Notes: generated by a model not told the origin, from the letters alone. A stretch of 64,000 nucleotides of DNA from JANQEU01 sp965228045 (GCA_965228045.1 OZ245789.1:2790001-2854000); one strand, 5' to 3'. Positions 42,352 through 52,960 are shown, counted from the stretch's first letter. Numbers and translations: made by a program.

Positions 42352-44667
42352 ATGAAAAGACATGCCCCCCATTCCTCATTATTGATCCTGTTTCTCGTTC
42401 TTTTAGTAGCGGGCTGTGGCCCAAAATGGAAAGAATCGGGAGACGGCAAGATCAGAACCATCACCAACGAAGATGGTAAAACACTGGCATACTCAACCGA
42501 ATCAGGTGTAGAGATCCTGACCGTAGATCGATATGCATACAAAGATCTAAATAAGAATGGGACACTCGATCCCTATGAAGATTGGAGATTGCTGGCAAAG
42601 GTAAGAGCGGCAGACCTTGCCTCACAGATGTCCATCGATCAGATCGCTGGTCTGATGCTTTATTCCGGTCATCAGCAGATTCCAGGTGGAGGTTTCGGTC
42701 CCGGCACAACTTATAATGGAAAATCTTATGAAGAAAGTGGGGCTCTTCCCTCTGACCTCACAGACCAGCAGATTGAGTTTTTGACCAATGACAATCTACG
42801 GCACGTCCTGTTGACTTCACTGGAAAGTCCCGAAGTGGCGGCTGTCTGGAACAACAATGCGCAGGCGCTGGTTGAAGGCCTCGGCCTTGGTATACCGGCC
42901 AATAACAGTTCTGACCCAAGGCATGAGGCGGCTTCAGACGAAGAATATACATTGGGTGCCGGAGGAGACATCTCCAGATGGCCCAATTCCATTGGAATGG
43001 CTGCCAGTTTTGATCCTGCACTGGTGAGGCAGTTTGGGGACATTGCTTCGAAAGAATACAGGGCACTGGGAATAGCCACTGCCCTTTCACCGCAGGTGGA
43101 CCTGGCTACAGATCCGAGATGGTATCGTTTTAGCGGCACCTTTGGACCCAGCCCCGAACTCTCAACGGATATGGGAAGAGCTTACATTGATGGATTCCAA
43201 ACTACCCAATCGGAAAATGGATGGGGATATGAGAGTGTAAATGCCATGGCTAAACATTGGCCTGGCGGAGGTACCGGCGAAGGTGGCAGGGACGCTCACT
43301 ATGGTTTCGGGAAGTTTGCGGTATTTCCCGGAGATAACCTTGCCACGCATATGAAACCATTTGTTGAGGGTGCTTTTAACCTTGAAGGCGGTACGGAGAT
43401 GGCATCGGCCATCATGCCATATTACACTATTTCCACCGGTCAGAATCCGGAGGGTGAGAATGTGGGAAATGCATTCAGCAAGTATTTCATCACTGATCAG
43501 TTGCGAGAAAAGTATGGTTTCGAAGGGGTGGTTTGCACGGATTGGGGTGTGACCAGGGAAGACGCCGGTATGGCAATGTTTGGCCGGACACCATGGGGTG
43601 TTGAGGATCTGTCCACTGCGGAAAAGCATTACAAGATTCTCATGGCCGGGTGTGACCAGTTTGGTGGTAATAACGAATCAGAACCGGTAATTGAAGCCTA
43701 CAATATGGGCGTTGCGGAATTTGGAGAAGAGTTCATGCGCCAAAGATTTGAAACCTCAGCCATGCGATTATTGATCAATATTTTCAGGGTTGGCCTATTC
43801 GAAAACCCTTATCTGGATGTGGAAGAGACTAAAAATCTTGTAGGAAACCCGGACTTTATGAAAGCCGGTTATGACGCCCAGTTAAAATCCATAGTGGTAC
43901 TAAAAAATAAGGATGGAGTCATGCCAATAGATGCCGAAACTACGGTATACATTCCCGAAAGGTATGTTCCTGCCTCAGAAAGCTTCTTTGGCGCACCTAT
44001 TCCGGCCAGAACTGAATATCCCATCAACAAAGACATTGCCGGTAACTACTTCAACGTGACAAATGATCCTGATGAAGCAGACATGGCATTGGTAGTCATC
44101 CATAATCCTGATAACGGCCGTACAGCCGGATACAGCACCCAACTTGCAGAATCAGGTGACAATGGTTTTTTACCAATAAGTCTTCAATATGCGGAGTATA
44201 CAGCTACCGAGGCCAGGGATCCTTCGCTGGCGGGTGATGATCGTGAAGGAGATGTTCTGAACCGAACCTATCGAAATAAAAAGGTGACGGCCAATAATGT
44301 CAGCGATCTGGAGATGATAAAGAAGACAAGGGAAGCCATGGGCGACAAACCTGTAGTGGTCATCATAAAGATGTCCAATCCGACGGTGGTATCCGAATTT
44401 GAGTCTCTGGTAGACGGGTTGGTGGTAAACTTCTTCGTCCAGGATCAGGCAGTATTGGATATTGTGACCGGCATCACCGAGCCAACAGGGTTGCTACCCC
44501 TTCAAATGCCCGCCAATATGGCTTCAGTAGAATTGCAGTACGAAGACGTACCTTTCGATATGGAAGCGCATGCGGATACAGAAGGCAACGAATACGATTT
44601 TGGGTTTGGCCTCAACTGGTCCGGTGTAATTGAAGACGAAAGAACCCAAAAGTACAGGTTGAAGTAA
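42352..44667 (+). CDS. Glycoside hydrolase family 3 lipoprotein
   Basis: A 771-residue GH3 enzyme with lipobox (LLVAGC). The N-terminal barrel holds the nucleophile Asp397 in GVVCTDWGVT; substrate-site motifs are KHWPGGGTGEGG and DPRWYRF. A second alpha/beta sandwich domain (about 505-750) follows, but its C-terminus lacks an FnIII-like domain. This subtype with long inserted loops (GHQQIPGGGFGPG) is often beta-glucosidase or exo-glucosidase-like. Its end abuts the convergent FAH gene with no gap. Confidence 0.88.
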   Translation: MKRHAPHSSLLILFLVLLVAGCGPKWKESGDGKIRTITNEDGKTLAYSTESGVEILTVDRYAYKDLNKNGTLDPYEDWRLLAKVRAADLASQMSIDQIAGLMLYSGHQQIPGGGFGPGTTYNGKSYEESGALPSDLTDQQIEFLTNDNLRHVLLTSLESPEVAAVWNNNAQALVEGLGLGIPANNSSDPRHEAASDEEYTLGAGGDISRWPNSIGMAASFDPALVRQFGDIASKEYRALGIATALSPQVDLATDPRWYRFSGTFGPSPELSTDMGRAYIDGFQTTQSENGWGYESVNAMAKHWPGGGTGEGGRDAHYGFGKFAVFPGDNLATHMKPFVEGAFNLEGGTEMASAIMPYYTISTGQNPEGENVGNAFSKYFITDQLREKYGFEGVVCTDWGVTREDAGMAMFGRTPWGVEDLSTAEKHYKILMAGCDQFGGNNESEPVIEAYNMGVAEFGEEFMRQRFETSAMRLLINIFRVGLFENPYLDVEETKNLVGNPDFMKAGYDAQLKSIVVLKNKDGVMPIDAETTVYIPERYVPASESFFGAPIPARTEYPINKDIAGNYFNVTNDPDEADMALVVIHNPDNGRTAGYSTQLAESGDNGFLPISLQYAEYTATEARDPSLAGDDREGDVLNRTYRNKKVTANNVSDLEMIKKTREAMGDKPVVVIIKMSNPTVVSEFESLVDGLVVNFFVQDQAVLDIVTGITEPTGLLPLQMPANMASVELQYEDVPFDMEAHADTEGNEYDFGFGLNWSGVIEDERTQKYRLK

Positions 44668-45507
44668 TTACTCAACGGTATTCACCAACGTTCCGATTTC
44701 GTCTATCGCAATGCTGATCACGTCCCCGGAAAGAAGGGTGAAATCGTCATCCGGAACTACTCCGGTACCGGTCATCAGGTAGACCCCATTGGGGAACGTA
44801 AGTTCTCTAAACAGGAAATCCGCCAACTGCTGAAATTTTCGTTTGATCTGGCTGATCTCGGTGTCTCCCTCAAACATGATTTTTCCTTGTCTTTCTATGG
44901 AAAGCCTGATTTTCGTGGTTTCCGGTAACGGTTTTTTAGTCACCAGAAGGCATGGCCCAAGGGCGGCAGATCCATCGTAGGTTTTCGCCTGAGGCAGATA
45001 GAGAGGGTTCTCTCCTTCTATGTCCCTGGAGCTCATGTCATTGCCAATGGAACACCCCACGATCTTGCCGGTCGATGATATGAACAAGGTCAACTCCGGT
45101 TCCGGTACATTCCAGTCGGAGTCTTTTCTAATCCTTACTTTCTGGCCGGAACCAACCACGCGATACCACGGCGATTTGAAAAACAACTCGGGCCTCTCGG
45201 CATTATAGACTTTGTCATAAAAATCTCCCCCGCCCGCATCTTTCGCCTCTTCCATCCTTGCCTCTCGACTTCGGTAATAGGTGACCCCGGAGCCCCATAA
45301 TTCCTGGTTTCCGATAGGTGGAAGCAGATCATTCCGCAGATCCAGCGCACCTTCTTCCAGTTTTGTAAGTGATGATACCATATCTGTCAGATAATCGTGC
45401 AGGTCATCGTGATTGACAATCTCATCCCAGCTTCCATCGAGCAGATACATGGAATCATTGTATTCGATTATAACGCCTTTTGTGGTTTTGTAAAGTTTCA
45501 TGATCAT
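44668..45507 (-). CDS. Fumarylacetoacetate hydrolase family protein
   Basis: A 279-residue protein of the FAH fold: GVTYYRSREARMEEAK, DSDWNVPEPELTLFISSTGK and the metal-site NDMSSRDIEGENPLYLPQAKTYDGSAALGP-type block (read from about residue 170). The Asp/Glu ligands for Mg are present. In carbohydrate clusters the family often acts on 2-keto-3-deoxy sugar acids or acylpyruvates. It overlaps the stop of the upstream GH3 gene by four bases (ATGA), so the two are co-translated. Confidence 0.82.
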   Translation of the reverse strand: MIMKLYKTTKGVIIEYNDSMYLLDGSWDEIVNHDDLHDYLTDMVSSLTKLEEGALDLRNDLLPPIGNQELWGSGVTYYRSREARMEEAKDAGGGDFYDKVYNAERPELFFKSPWYRVVGSGQKVRIRKDSDWNVPEPELTLFISSTGKIVGCSIGNDMSSRDIEGENPLYLPQAKTYDGSAALGPCLLVTKKPLPETTKIRLSIERQGKIMFEGDTEISQIKRKFQQLADFLFRELTFPNGVYLMTGTGVVPDDDFTLLSGDVISIAIDEIGTLVNTVE

Positions 45508-47699
45508 CTGACGGTTAAGACGGTTTGAAGATATTGTGGAGAACCAAGATCGAGGCTTCTTTGAGTTGGGACCGACCCACCCACTGAAATCCGGAATTCA
45601 CCTTTTTCCAGGACCTTTTTGCCCTCCTCGTTGACTACCTTTAGCATTTCCGGAGTGATCGAAAAAGTGACTTCTCTGGAGGCACCCGGGTCAAGAGAAA
45701 CTCGTTCAATCTCACTTAAAGTCAACAACGGTACTCGGAAACCCGCTTCTACATCGGTGATGTAAAGCTGAACCACTTCATCACCTGCCACAGCACCGGT
45801 ATTCGAAACGGTAACTTTGACCTCAATCGATTCATTATTTCTAATTCTATCCTTGCTTAGTGTAAGATCAACATATTCGAAAGAAGTATAGCTAAGTCCA
45901 TAACCAAAAGGATAAAGTGGTTCCTCCGACATGTAGCGGTAAGTTCTGCCTTCCATCGAGTAGTCATTGTAATCGGGTAACTGATCCAATGATTTTGGGA
46001 AGGTGATGGGAAGTTTTCCGGAAGGACTTACTTTACCAAATACAATATCGGCAATGGCATTTCCTCCCTCTTCGCCAGGATACCAGGCCAGGATGACCGC
46101 ATCCGCAATGTCATGCACTTCCTGAAGGTTCATTGGGCTACCTCCATGTACGATGGCTATGACAGGGTTGTCATTGTTGTTTTTCAATTTTTTCAGATAA
46201 TCGATCTGGTTTGGCGGAATATTGTAATCCAGTCTGTCACCATAGTGCTCAGAGGCAATGGATTCTCCCTCCTCACCTTCTATCATGCCCGTGATGCCCA
46301 TCACCATAAATGTGGCATCAGCGGTTTGCGCTACACCCGATGACCAGTCGATGGGATTTACATTATCCCTGTCGAGCAATGTGCCGGGACGATAATGGAA
46401 TTGTGAGCCCGTTTCGACTGCTGAAGCCAATCCTTCCAGAACTGTAACGTATTCGGTGTTAACACCATAGTAATTACCAATCAAAGGATCTATTGTGGCG
46501 GCATTGGGCCCTGTAGCATAATACCTGGAAAGATCATTTTTCAACGGCAATACGCCATTGTTTTTCAGTAAGACAATGGACTTCTGAGCAGCTTCCCGTG
46601 CCAGTGACCGATGCTTTTCACTGTTGATGACATCTGAAGATATGTCATCGTACGGGTTTGAGCCTTTTGGATCGAAAAAACCAAGTTCAAACCTTGTTTC
46701 CAATAATTTAGCCAGGAGTTCGTCTACCACTGCTTCTTCAATGAGACCTTGCTCCACGGCCTCTTTCAATGCCGGATAATATGTACTGCCGCAATTTACA
46801 TTTACTCCATTTTTGGCGGAGAGTATGGCGGCTTCCACCACGTCCTCAACGGTACCATGACCATTTTCCGAATATAGATCGACTAAGGCCCAGCAGTCAC
46901 TGACGATGTGTCCATCAAAATCCCATTGTTCTTTGAGAATGTCGTTTAGCAGGTAGGGACTGGCACAACATGGATCGTCATTGGTGCGATTATATGCACA
47001 CATAACTGCCTCTACATCAGCTTCTTTGACCAAGGCTTCGAAAGCGGGAAGATAAGTTTCAAAGAGATCTTTCTCACTGGATACCGCATTGAATTCATGT
47101 CTGAGTCTTTCCGGTCCACTGTGTACCACGTAGTGTTTGGCACAAGCCGCCGTTTTTAAATACACCGGATGGTCTCCCTGAAGTCCTTTTACGAAAGCCA
47201 CACCCAATCTGGACATAAGGTACGGATCCTCTCCATACGTCTCCTGTCCCCTTCCCCACCTGGGGTCACGGAAGATATTCACATTCGGAGACCAAAAAGT
47301 CAATCCATTGTAGCGATTGTAATATCCTTTGGAGGAGGAAGCATTGTACATGGCCCGTGCTTCATCGGAAATGGCAGTGGCCACCCTCATCATCAATTCC
47401 TCATCAAATGTGGCTCCCAGGCCAATGGCTTGAGGAAAAACCGTAGCTATACCTGATCTGCCCACACCATGAAGGGCTTCATTCCACCAGTCATATGGCG
47501 GTACGTCCAGTCTTTCGATGGCCGGCGTACTGTTCATCATCTGCTGAACTTTCTCATCCAGGGTCATCCTCCCAACGAGGTCCATGGCTCGTTCGGAAAC
47601 TGCTAAATCGGTATCTAGATAGGGTGCGTCCTGTCCCTGAAGGTTGATGGTAACCATTAGGGTAATCAACAAAAATGTAATTCGGAGTGGTGCTTTCAT
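45504..47699 (-). CDS. Glycoside hydrolase family 3, beta-xylosidase/glucosidase type
   Basis: A 731-residue exported enzyme (signal peptide about 1-22). Subsites: SPNVNIFRDPRWGRGQETYG and CAKHYVVHSGPERLRH. The nucleophile is Asp268 in HIVSDCWALVDL. The alpha/beta sandwich domain spans about 360-600, followed by the FnIII-like domain (about 620-720; VTVSNTGAVAGDEVVQLYI). This GH3 subtype is typical of 1,4-beta-xylosidases. Catalytic acid region (LAIVHGGSPMNLQE) is present. First gene of a two-gene minus operon with the FAH protein. Confidence 0.9.
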   Translation of the reverse strand: MKAPLRITFLLITLMVTINLQGQDAPYLDTDLAVSERAMDLVGRMTLDEKVQQMMNSTPAIERLDVPPYDWWNEALHGVGRSGIATVFPQAIGLGATFDEELMMRVATAISDEARAMYNASSSKGYYNRYNGLTFWSPNVNIFRDPRWGRGQETYGEDPYLMSRLGVAFVKGLQGDHPVYLKTAACAKHYVVHSGPERLRHEFNAVSSEKDLFETYLPAFEALVKEADVEAVMCAYNRTNDDPCCASPYLLNDILKEQWDFDGHIVSDCWALVDLYSENGHGTVEDVVEAAILSAKNGVNVNCGSTYYPALKEAVEQGLIEEAVVDELLAKLLETRFELGFFDPKGSNPYDDISSDVINSEKHRSLAREAAQKSIVLLKNNGVLPLKNDLSRYYATGPNAATIDPLIGNYYGVNTEYVTVLEGLASAVETGSQFHYRPGTLLDRDNVNPIDWSSGVAQTADATFMVMGITGMIEGEEGESIASEHYGDRLDYNIPPNQIDYLKKLKNNNDNPVIAIVHGGSPMNLQEVHDIADAVILAWYPGEEGGNAIADIVFGKVSPSGKLPITFPKSLDQLPDYNDYSMEGRTYRYMSEEPLYPFGYGLSYTSFEYVDLTLSKDRIRNNESIEVKVTVSNTGAVAGDEVVQLYITDVEAGFRVPLLTLSEIERVSLDPGASREVTFSITPEMLKVVNEEGKKVLEKGEFRISVGGSVPTQRSLDLGSPQYLQTVLTVR

Positions 47700-47925
47700 G
47701 TATTCGAATTAGGTCCGTCTTATTGATTTGTGAATTCAATAGTAGTGAAAAATGACGCTTTCATCAATAGGCATGTTCATAATTGGGTGGGCATTTGAAT
47801 CACGGCCCGGTTTGAGCATCTTACTCTCTCCATTTTGACCAACTCAGCGCTTAATTCCCCAGATCACGCTTTAAATTGTAGAGTTAAAGGGAATTGGCCT
47901 AATATAGCGGTTTAGCTCCAGCCTT

Positions 47926-50304
47926 ATGAAAATTCTGAAAATCCTCGGTTCCGTTTTGCTTGTCCCGATCGTATTGGGCGCCATTGCTTACTGGTTTTTC
48001 CTAAAACCTGCGGATCCTCTTGTTTCGGAAGCAGATAGAAATAAAATATCAGTAATGCCATTGCCTAAAAAATTGGATCTTGATGAGGAGGTGAAATTGA
48101 GTAAGGAATGGAACGCTGTCTATAACGAAAATGACCTGCGGCTTTCGTCCGCTGTAGATCGGATTTATTCCTCATTAGCTATTAAGGAAGGTAATGGAGT
48201 TCAATTGGTAATCAATGTTGAAAAGCAGCTCAATATTCCGCAATATGGAAATGATGAGTCTTACTTCCTCTCCATCCGGGAGAATCGTATAGAGATTAAT
48301 TCGAATACAACATTTGGGGCCATTCATGCACTTACTACCGTCCGGCAAATGATAAATGTACTTCCTGATGGATCTCTTCAAAGCTTTGAAGCGGAAATCG
48401 AAGATATCCCGAGATATGGTTGGAGAGGTTTGCTGATAGATGCAGGTAGGCACTGGATGCCAAAACACATCATTCTGGAAAACCTGGAAGCCATGAGCTA
48501 CGCCAAATTGAATGTATTACACTGGCATCTTTCAGAATACCAGGGTTTTAGAGTTGAATCAAAAACATTCCCTAAACTTCATGAGCTTGGATCAAATGGT
48601 AATTACTACACTCAGGATGACATTCGTGAAATTGTAGAATTCGCGGCCGATCGTGGAATCAGGGTGCTCCCGGAATTTGACTTGCCGGGACACGCTACCA
48701 GTTGGTTTGCCGGTTATCCGGAGCTGGCAAGTGCGCCGGGTCCCTACGAAGTAGATACCGTATTAATGGGATTGTTTGAGCCAGTGATGAACCCAGCGAA
48801 TGAAAACGTATATGATTTCCTCACCTCTTTTTTCAATGAAATGGCAGATCTGTTTCCTGATGAATACATGCACATCGGTGGAGATGAAGTCGTGGCGAAT
48901 CATTGGGATGAAAATCCTGATATACAGGAGTTTATGTCCGATAAAAACTTTGAGGACAACCACGCACTTCAGAATTACTTTAACACCAGGCTTCAACGCA
49001 TTCTGACTAACTCTGGCAAACAAATGGTCGGATGGGAGGAAATTCAGCATCAGGATCTTGCCGAAGGCATTGTAGTTCAGGCCTGGAAAAGCCAGGAAGC
49101 ACTTTGGAACAGCGTCAAAAGTGGATACCAGGCGATACTGTCAAACGGGTATTACCTGGATTATAAACAGCCGGCAGGGACGCACTATTCCATAGACCCT
49201 GAAGTGATTCCGGGTGGTGTGACGATTGAAGTGGATACGATAAACTGGTCAGCATGGGATCTGGAAATTACCTTCAATGACAACATTATCCCCGGTACCA
49301 TGTTTCTATTTGGAACAGATGGAAATTATCGTGGTGTGGTCAGCTCCATGGGTGAAAACCAATACTCCAGTTTCACCACGACCTCAGAAACATTGGAAGA
49401 CCTAAGGTTTGAGATGGAAACGAACTTCGGAGAGGTAAAGTGGGAACTAAGTATTGAAGGTGATTCATTGAGCGGAACTTCCAGCATCAGCATCATAACG
49501 TTACAAGTGACCGGTAATAAGACCGGTGGTTCTGAAATGGCTGGTTCCGATCTTCCGGAATTCGAGAAGATCGAGCCATTGGCGGAATCGGAGAAGAATC
49601 TGATCCTGGGTGGCGAAGCCTGCATGTGGTCGGAAATGGTAGACTCCATGACCGTCAATTCACGAATCTGGCCGAGAGCTGCTGCAGTGGCAGAGCGGCT
49701 ATGGTCCGATCCGGAATATGCCAATGACACAGATGACATGTATCGACGGCTCCAGGCATTGGATAAGTCCCTTGAGGATGTCACTCACCATTATGAACGA
49801 CTGAATAAACTTGCAGCCAGCTATGTTGAGCAGCCTTTAGCTGACGACCTGTTGGTGCTAACAGAATTGCTTGAAGAGGTACAGTTCTTTGGCAGGATGG
49901 CTGAATACCCGGGTAACGTTATAACCAGATCCATAAGATTTGATGATCCTGTAGACATCGCGAGGGCTGAAAGTATGCAGGCCGAGGCTTTTGATCAGAT
50001 GGTTACCGGTTTCATCGAAAATGGCGATAATGAAGCACAATTGATGACCATTTTCAATCAATGGAAAGACAGTCAGGACCGACTTCAAAATAGTCTTACG
50101 GATAGTACATTGGTCTTTCATAGCCAGAATCTTTATAACCTGGCAGATATGGGAATTTCAATATTGAAAAAAGACGCAGTACTATCATCCGATAAGACCG
50201 AAGAACAATTGGATCTTTCTTCACAGACCCGGGGAAGTGTAAATCTTTCTATCACTTCACCCATGAGGCGATTAGTGGAGCATTATCATTCGATAGCTAA
50301 CTAG
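47926..50304 (+). CDS. Family 20 beta-N-acetylhexosaminidase with an insert
   Basis: A 792-residue GH20 enzyme with an N-terminal membrane anchor or signal (about 5-27). After the GH20b domain (about 35-165), the barrel has WHLSEYQGFR and the catalytic pair Asp320-Glu321 in HIGGDEV (316-322). The barrel end has GGEACMWSEMVD and RIWPRAAAVAERLW. Between YYLDYKQPAGTHYSIDP and LILGGEACMW (about residues 425-550) there is an insertion with a beta-sandwich look, which is not common. It hydrolyses terminal N-acetylhexosamines, e.g. of chitin-like or glycan substrates. Confidence 0.92.
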   Translation: MKILKILGSVLLVPIVLGAIAYWFFLKPADPLVSEADRNKISVMPLPKKLDLDEEVKLSKEWNAVYNENDLRLSSAVDRIYSSLAIKEGNGVQLVINVEKQLNIPQYGNDESYFLSIRENRIEINSNTTFGAIHALTTVRQMINVLPDGSLQSFEAEIEDIPRYGWRGLLIDAGRHWMPKHIILENLEAMSYAKLNVLHWHLSEYQGFRVESKTFPKLHELGSNGNYYTQDDIREIVEFAADRGIRVLPEFDLPGHATSWFAGYPELASAPGPYEVDTVLMGLFEPVMNPANENVYDFLTSFFNEMADLFPDEYMHIGGDEVVANHWDENPDIQEFMSDKNFEDNHALQNYFNTRLQRILTNSGKQMVGWEEIQHQDLAEGIVVQAWKSQEALWNSVKSGYQAILSNGYYLDYKQPAGTHYSIDPEVIPGGVTIEVDTINWSAWDLEITFNDNIIPGTMFLFGTDGNYRGVVSSMGENQYSSFTTTSETLEDLRFEMETNFGEVKWELSIEGDSLSGTSSISIITLQVTGNKTGGSEMAGSDLPEFEKIEPLAESEKNLILGGEACMWSEMVDSMTVNSRIWPRAAAVAERLWSDPEYANDTDDMYRRLQALDKSLEDVTHHYERLNKLAASYVEQPLADDLLVLTELLEEVQFFGRMAEYPGNVITRSIRFDDPVDIARAESMQAEAFDQMVTGFIENGDNEAQLMTIFNQWKDSQDRLQNSLTDSTLVFHSQNLYNLADMGISILKKDAVLSSDKTEEQLDLSSQTRGSVNLSITSPMRRLVEHYHSIAN

Positions 50305-50447
50305 TTTCCTGAATCTTCCTCCTGTCTCCGCAGTAAATTCTATTTAGAGATACACCTGCATAAACAAGCGTTGTTTACAAACGATTGGTTATCTTTAGAA
50401 AATTGATGAGTCCATGTGGGTGGGCCAATCAATTGGAAAAAACAACT

Positions 50448-50852
50448 ATGAAACCGCTCAATATTTCACAGAGACATGACTATGTCAAAGTCATGTTCAA
50501 TGGTTCCGGGGATATATCTGAATTCTATAGAATTTGTCGGACAACCGTAGAAAAGTGCAGGTTTACCGGTATCAGGAAGGTGTTAAGTGTATCTACTTCA
50601 CCTCTTGAATTAAAACTGCTTGATGCGTACGAAATAGCTGAGGTATTCACAGACCTGAATGTGAACTATCAATACAGAATTGCCTGGCTGGATAATTTTA
50701 AGGTCGCTGAAGAAAAGATCCAATTCATCGTCACAGTATTGAAAAATCGTGGCGTCCGGATCAAACAGTTTGCAAACGAGACTGATGCCAGAAACTGGTT
50801 ACAGGAAAGTAGTTTCATGAATTCATCAAAAGCAATTAGAAAAGATGTATGA
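50448..50852 (+). CDS. STAS-like or SpoIIAA-like small protein, partner of a receiver
   Basis: About 134 residues from ATG 50448. The alternation of strands and helices (VKVMFNGSGD, FTGIRKVLSVSTSP, RIAWLDNF, FIVTVLKNRGVRIKQFANETDARNWL) and the last helix motif are those of SpoIIAA-like/STAS-like proteins found near signalling genes. No conserved phosphoserine can be named with confidence. It overlaps the response-regulator gene by four bases, so it probably acts in the same pathway. Confidence 0.6.
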   Translation: MKPLNISQRHDYVKVMFNGSGDISEFYRICRTTVEKCRFTGIRKVLSVSTSPLELKLLDAYEIAEVFTDLNVNYQYRIAWLDNFKVAEEKIQFIVTVLKNRGVRIKQFANETDARNWLQESSFMNSSKAIRKDV

Positions 50853-51229
50853 GTAAGATTTTAGTAGTGGAAGACTCAATAATTGTAAATAAACATATAA
50901 CATCCTTATTGAGAAGAAACAATTTGGAGTCGTATTCGGCCTACAATGCGGAAGAGGCATTGACGAAAATTGAATACAGCAAACCGGATTTGGTTTTGCT
51001 CGACATTATGATGGAAAAACCTGACTCGGGGCTGGAAATAGCAAAAGTGATAAATGCTCAGAAATTAGATCTACCGATAATTTTTCTTACTGCTCTTACG
51101 GATGAAAATACACTTAATCAAATTAAAATGGTCTCACCATATGGTTACCTGGTGAAACCGTTTAACGAATTTGAACTGTTGACGAACATAGAACTGGCCA
51201 TTGCAAAGAGTAAAGGGAATAATACATAG
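50849..51229 (+). CDS. Single-domain response regulator
   Basis: A 126-residue stand-alone receiver domain: acidic pair ED at 8-9, phosphorylated Asp52 in LVLLDIMM, Thr in LTAL, and KPF near 105-107. It lacks an output domain. It is translationally coupled to the STAS-like gene; no histidine kinase is adjacent. Such CheY-like proteins work by protein-protein contact. Confidence 0.9.
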   Translation: MSKILVVEDSIIVNKHITSLLRRNNLESYSAYNAEEALTKIEYSKPDLVLLDIMMEKPDSGLEIAKVINAQKLDLPIIFLTALTDENTLNQIKMVSPYGYLVKPFNEFELLTNIELAIAKSKGNNT

Positions 51230-51255
51230 CGGAGTCCTTCATCCGGATCGGAAAA

Positions 51256-52290
51256 TTACGCAAATAACTCCCTCACCCTGGGGATCACTTCCTGCCCAAT
51301 CAGGCGGATGGCACTCATTCGCTGCTCATGTGTAAGAAGGGGATTATCCATCTGAAAGGTGAATCTATCTATTCCGCCAAGGGCCTTACCATGCCTTACG
51401 ATCTTCTCCGCCACCGCATTCGGGCCACCCACCACCAGTGCACCTGATTCGTTGGTCTGGGCATCGAAAGCCTCACGACTTACCGGAGCCCAGCCTCTCT
51501 CCTTCCCAATATTGTCAAACATTTTCTTATAACCGGGAAAAAATGTATCCAGTGCTTCATGATGGTCCTGAGCTACGAAACCAAGTGAATGAAGTCCGAT
51601 TTTCATCTTTTCCGGGGGATGCCCTGCACCCTCATAAGCCTCCCGATAAAGATCCACGAGTGAACGAAACCTGGAAGTCTGACCACCTATCACCGCCACC
51701 ATCAATGGTACACCCTGCTGACCGGCTTTCACAAAAGAGGCAGGAGTACCTCCCACACCGCGATATATTGGAATTTCTTTCTGTAATGGCCTCGGATAAA
51801 TGGTTTGATTGTGAAGTGGAGATCTGAATCGACCACTCCAGGTGACATTTTCATGATCCCGTATTTTCAGGAGCAACTCCAGTTTCTCTTCAAAAAGCGC
51901 ATCATAGTCCGCCAGGTCAAAGCCAAAAAGCGGAAAAGAATCGGTAAACGAACCTCGTCCCACCACCATCTCCATCCTACCATGTGAGATGAGGTCCAAC
52001 GTTGCAAAATTTTGAAACACCCGAACAGGATCGGCAGAACTTAGTACGGTAACCGCACTGCTGAGCCTGATGTTTTTGGTTTGGGCTGCCGCGGCGGCAA
52101 GAATGACGGCATTGGCCGAATCCAAAAATTCCTTTCTGTAATGTTCACCAATCGCGAAGGTGTCCAAACCCATTTCATCGGCTAATACAATTCGCTCGAG
52201 AAGCTGATCCATGTCCTTGACCGGATCGATGAATTTTCCCGTTTCGGGGTCTATTGTCGCTGCTGCGAAACTGTCGATGCCTATTTCCAT
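51256..52290 (-). CDS. LLM-class flavin-dependent oxidoreductase
   Basis: A 344-residue bacterial-luciferase-like flavoenzyme: opening IGIDSFAAA, DTFAIGEHYRKEF, RLSSAVTVLSS, GRMEMVVGRGSF and RGVGGTPASF for flavin and phosphate binding. It belongs to the type-1 luciferase-like group. No partner reductase is adjacent. Cytoplasmic monooxygenase or oxidase with unknown substrate. Confidence 0.9.
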   Translation of the reverse strand: MEIGIDSFAAATIDPETGKFIDPVKDMDQLLERIVLADEMGLDTFAIGEHYRKEFLDSANAVILAAAAAQTKNIRLSSAVTVLSSADPVRVFQNFATLDLISHGRMEMVVGRGSFTDSFPLFGFDLADYDALFEEKLELLLKIRDHENVTWSGRFRSPLHNQTIYPRPLQKEIPIYRGVGGTPASFVKAGQQGVPLMVAVIGGQTSRFRSLVDLYREAYEGAGHPPEKMKIGLHSLGFVAQDHHEALDTFFPGYKKMFDNIGKERGWAPVSREAFDAQTNESGALVVGGPNAVAEKIVRHGKALGGIDRFTFQMDNPLLTHEQRMSAIRLIGQEVIPRVRELFA

Positions 52291-52374
52291 AATGCAGAGA
52301 TGTTCAGAATGAAATATTTAAATGGCGCTAAAAGTTCCACCTTTAGTAGGAATGCATTCAGGTCCGATAGGTGG

Positions 52375-52815
52375 TTACCGATTGATCGGGGTATCATGGA
52401 AAGCCCTTCGTTTCCACCCTTCATCCTCGATTACCCAGACGTGCGTAACCCGAAAAGATTTATTTGAACGCTCACCATCCGAAGTGACGGTAAAACTTAC
52501 TTTTCCCGTAACGATTGCCGTCTGATCCAGCATCTGAATTTCCACTTCCGTCATTTCGTAATCGTCAACCCGGATTTTACCAGATTCAATGTCACGCTGT
52601 CGTCCACGTAAATAATTGAACCATGCTTCCCGGCTGATGGCCTTTGAATGACCATTGGTATGGGTGTAATCACTGGCAATAAAGGAAGAAATCTCATCTG
52701 CATTCCCTACCAAAAACACCTGATTAAATTCATTTAATCGTTCCCTTAGGATTGTTTCCGCATTCTGACCAAAACTAAGAGCAGGGAGGCACAGTAAAAG
52801 CAAAATAGATTTCAT
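52375..52815 (-). CDS. Exported NTF2-like (SnoaL/DUF4440) protein
   Basis: A 146-residue protein with a signal peptide (ending LSFGQ). The NTF2-like domain has RLNEFNQVFLVGNADEISSF, YTHTNGHSKAISREAWFNYL and a C-terminal VTHVWVIEDEGWKRRAFHDTPI, the usual DUF4440 ending. Its function is unknown. It has its own promoter region upstream of a divergent gene. Confidence 0.82.
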   Translation of the reverse strand: MKSILLLLCLPALSFGQNAETILRERLNEFNQVFLVGNADEISSFIASDYTHTNGHSKAISREAWFNYLRGRQRDIESGKIRVDDYEMTEVEIQMLDQTAIVTGKVSFTVTSDGERSNKSFRVTHVWVIEDEGWKRRAFHDTPINR

Positions 52816-52960
52816 ATTGGCGATGGTAAAGCGTATGTAAAACTGACTTAACGATTGGTTACAGATAATGTTTCTGGGGTAATCTCAAAACTTAATCATC
52901 CTATTTTCAAGCTCTTTTATGGAAAAGATTACTTTTGACATTTAGCTAATTCCAATCCAA

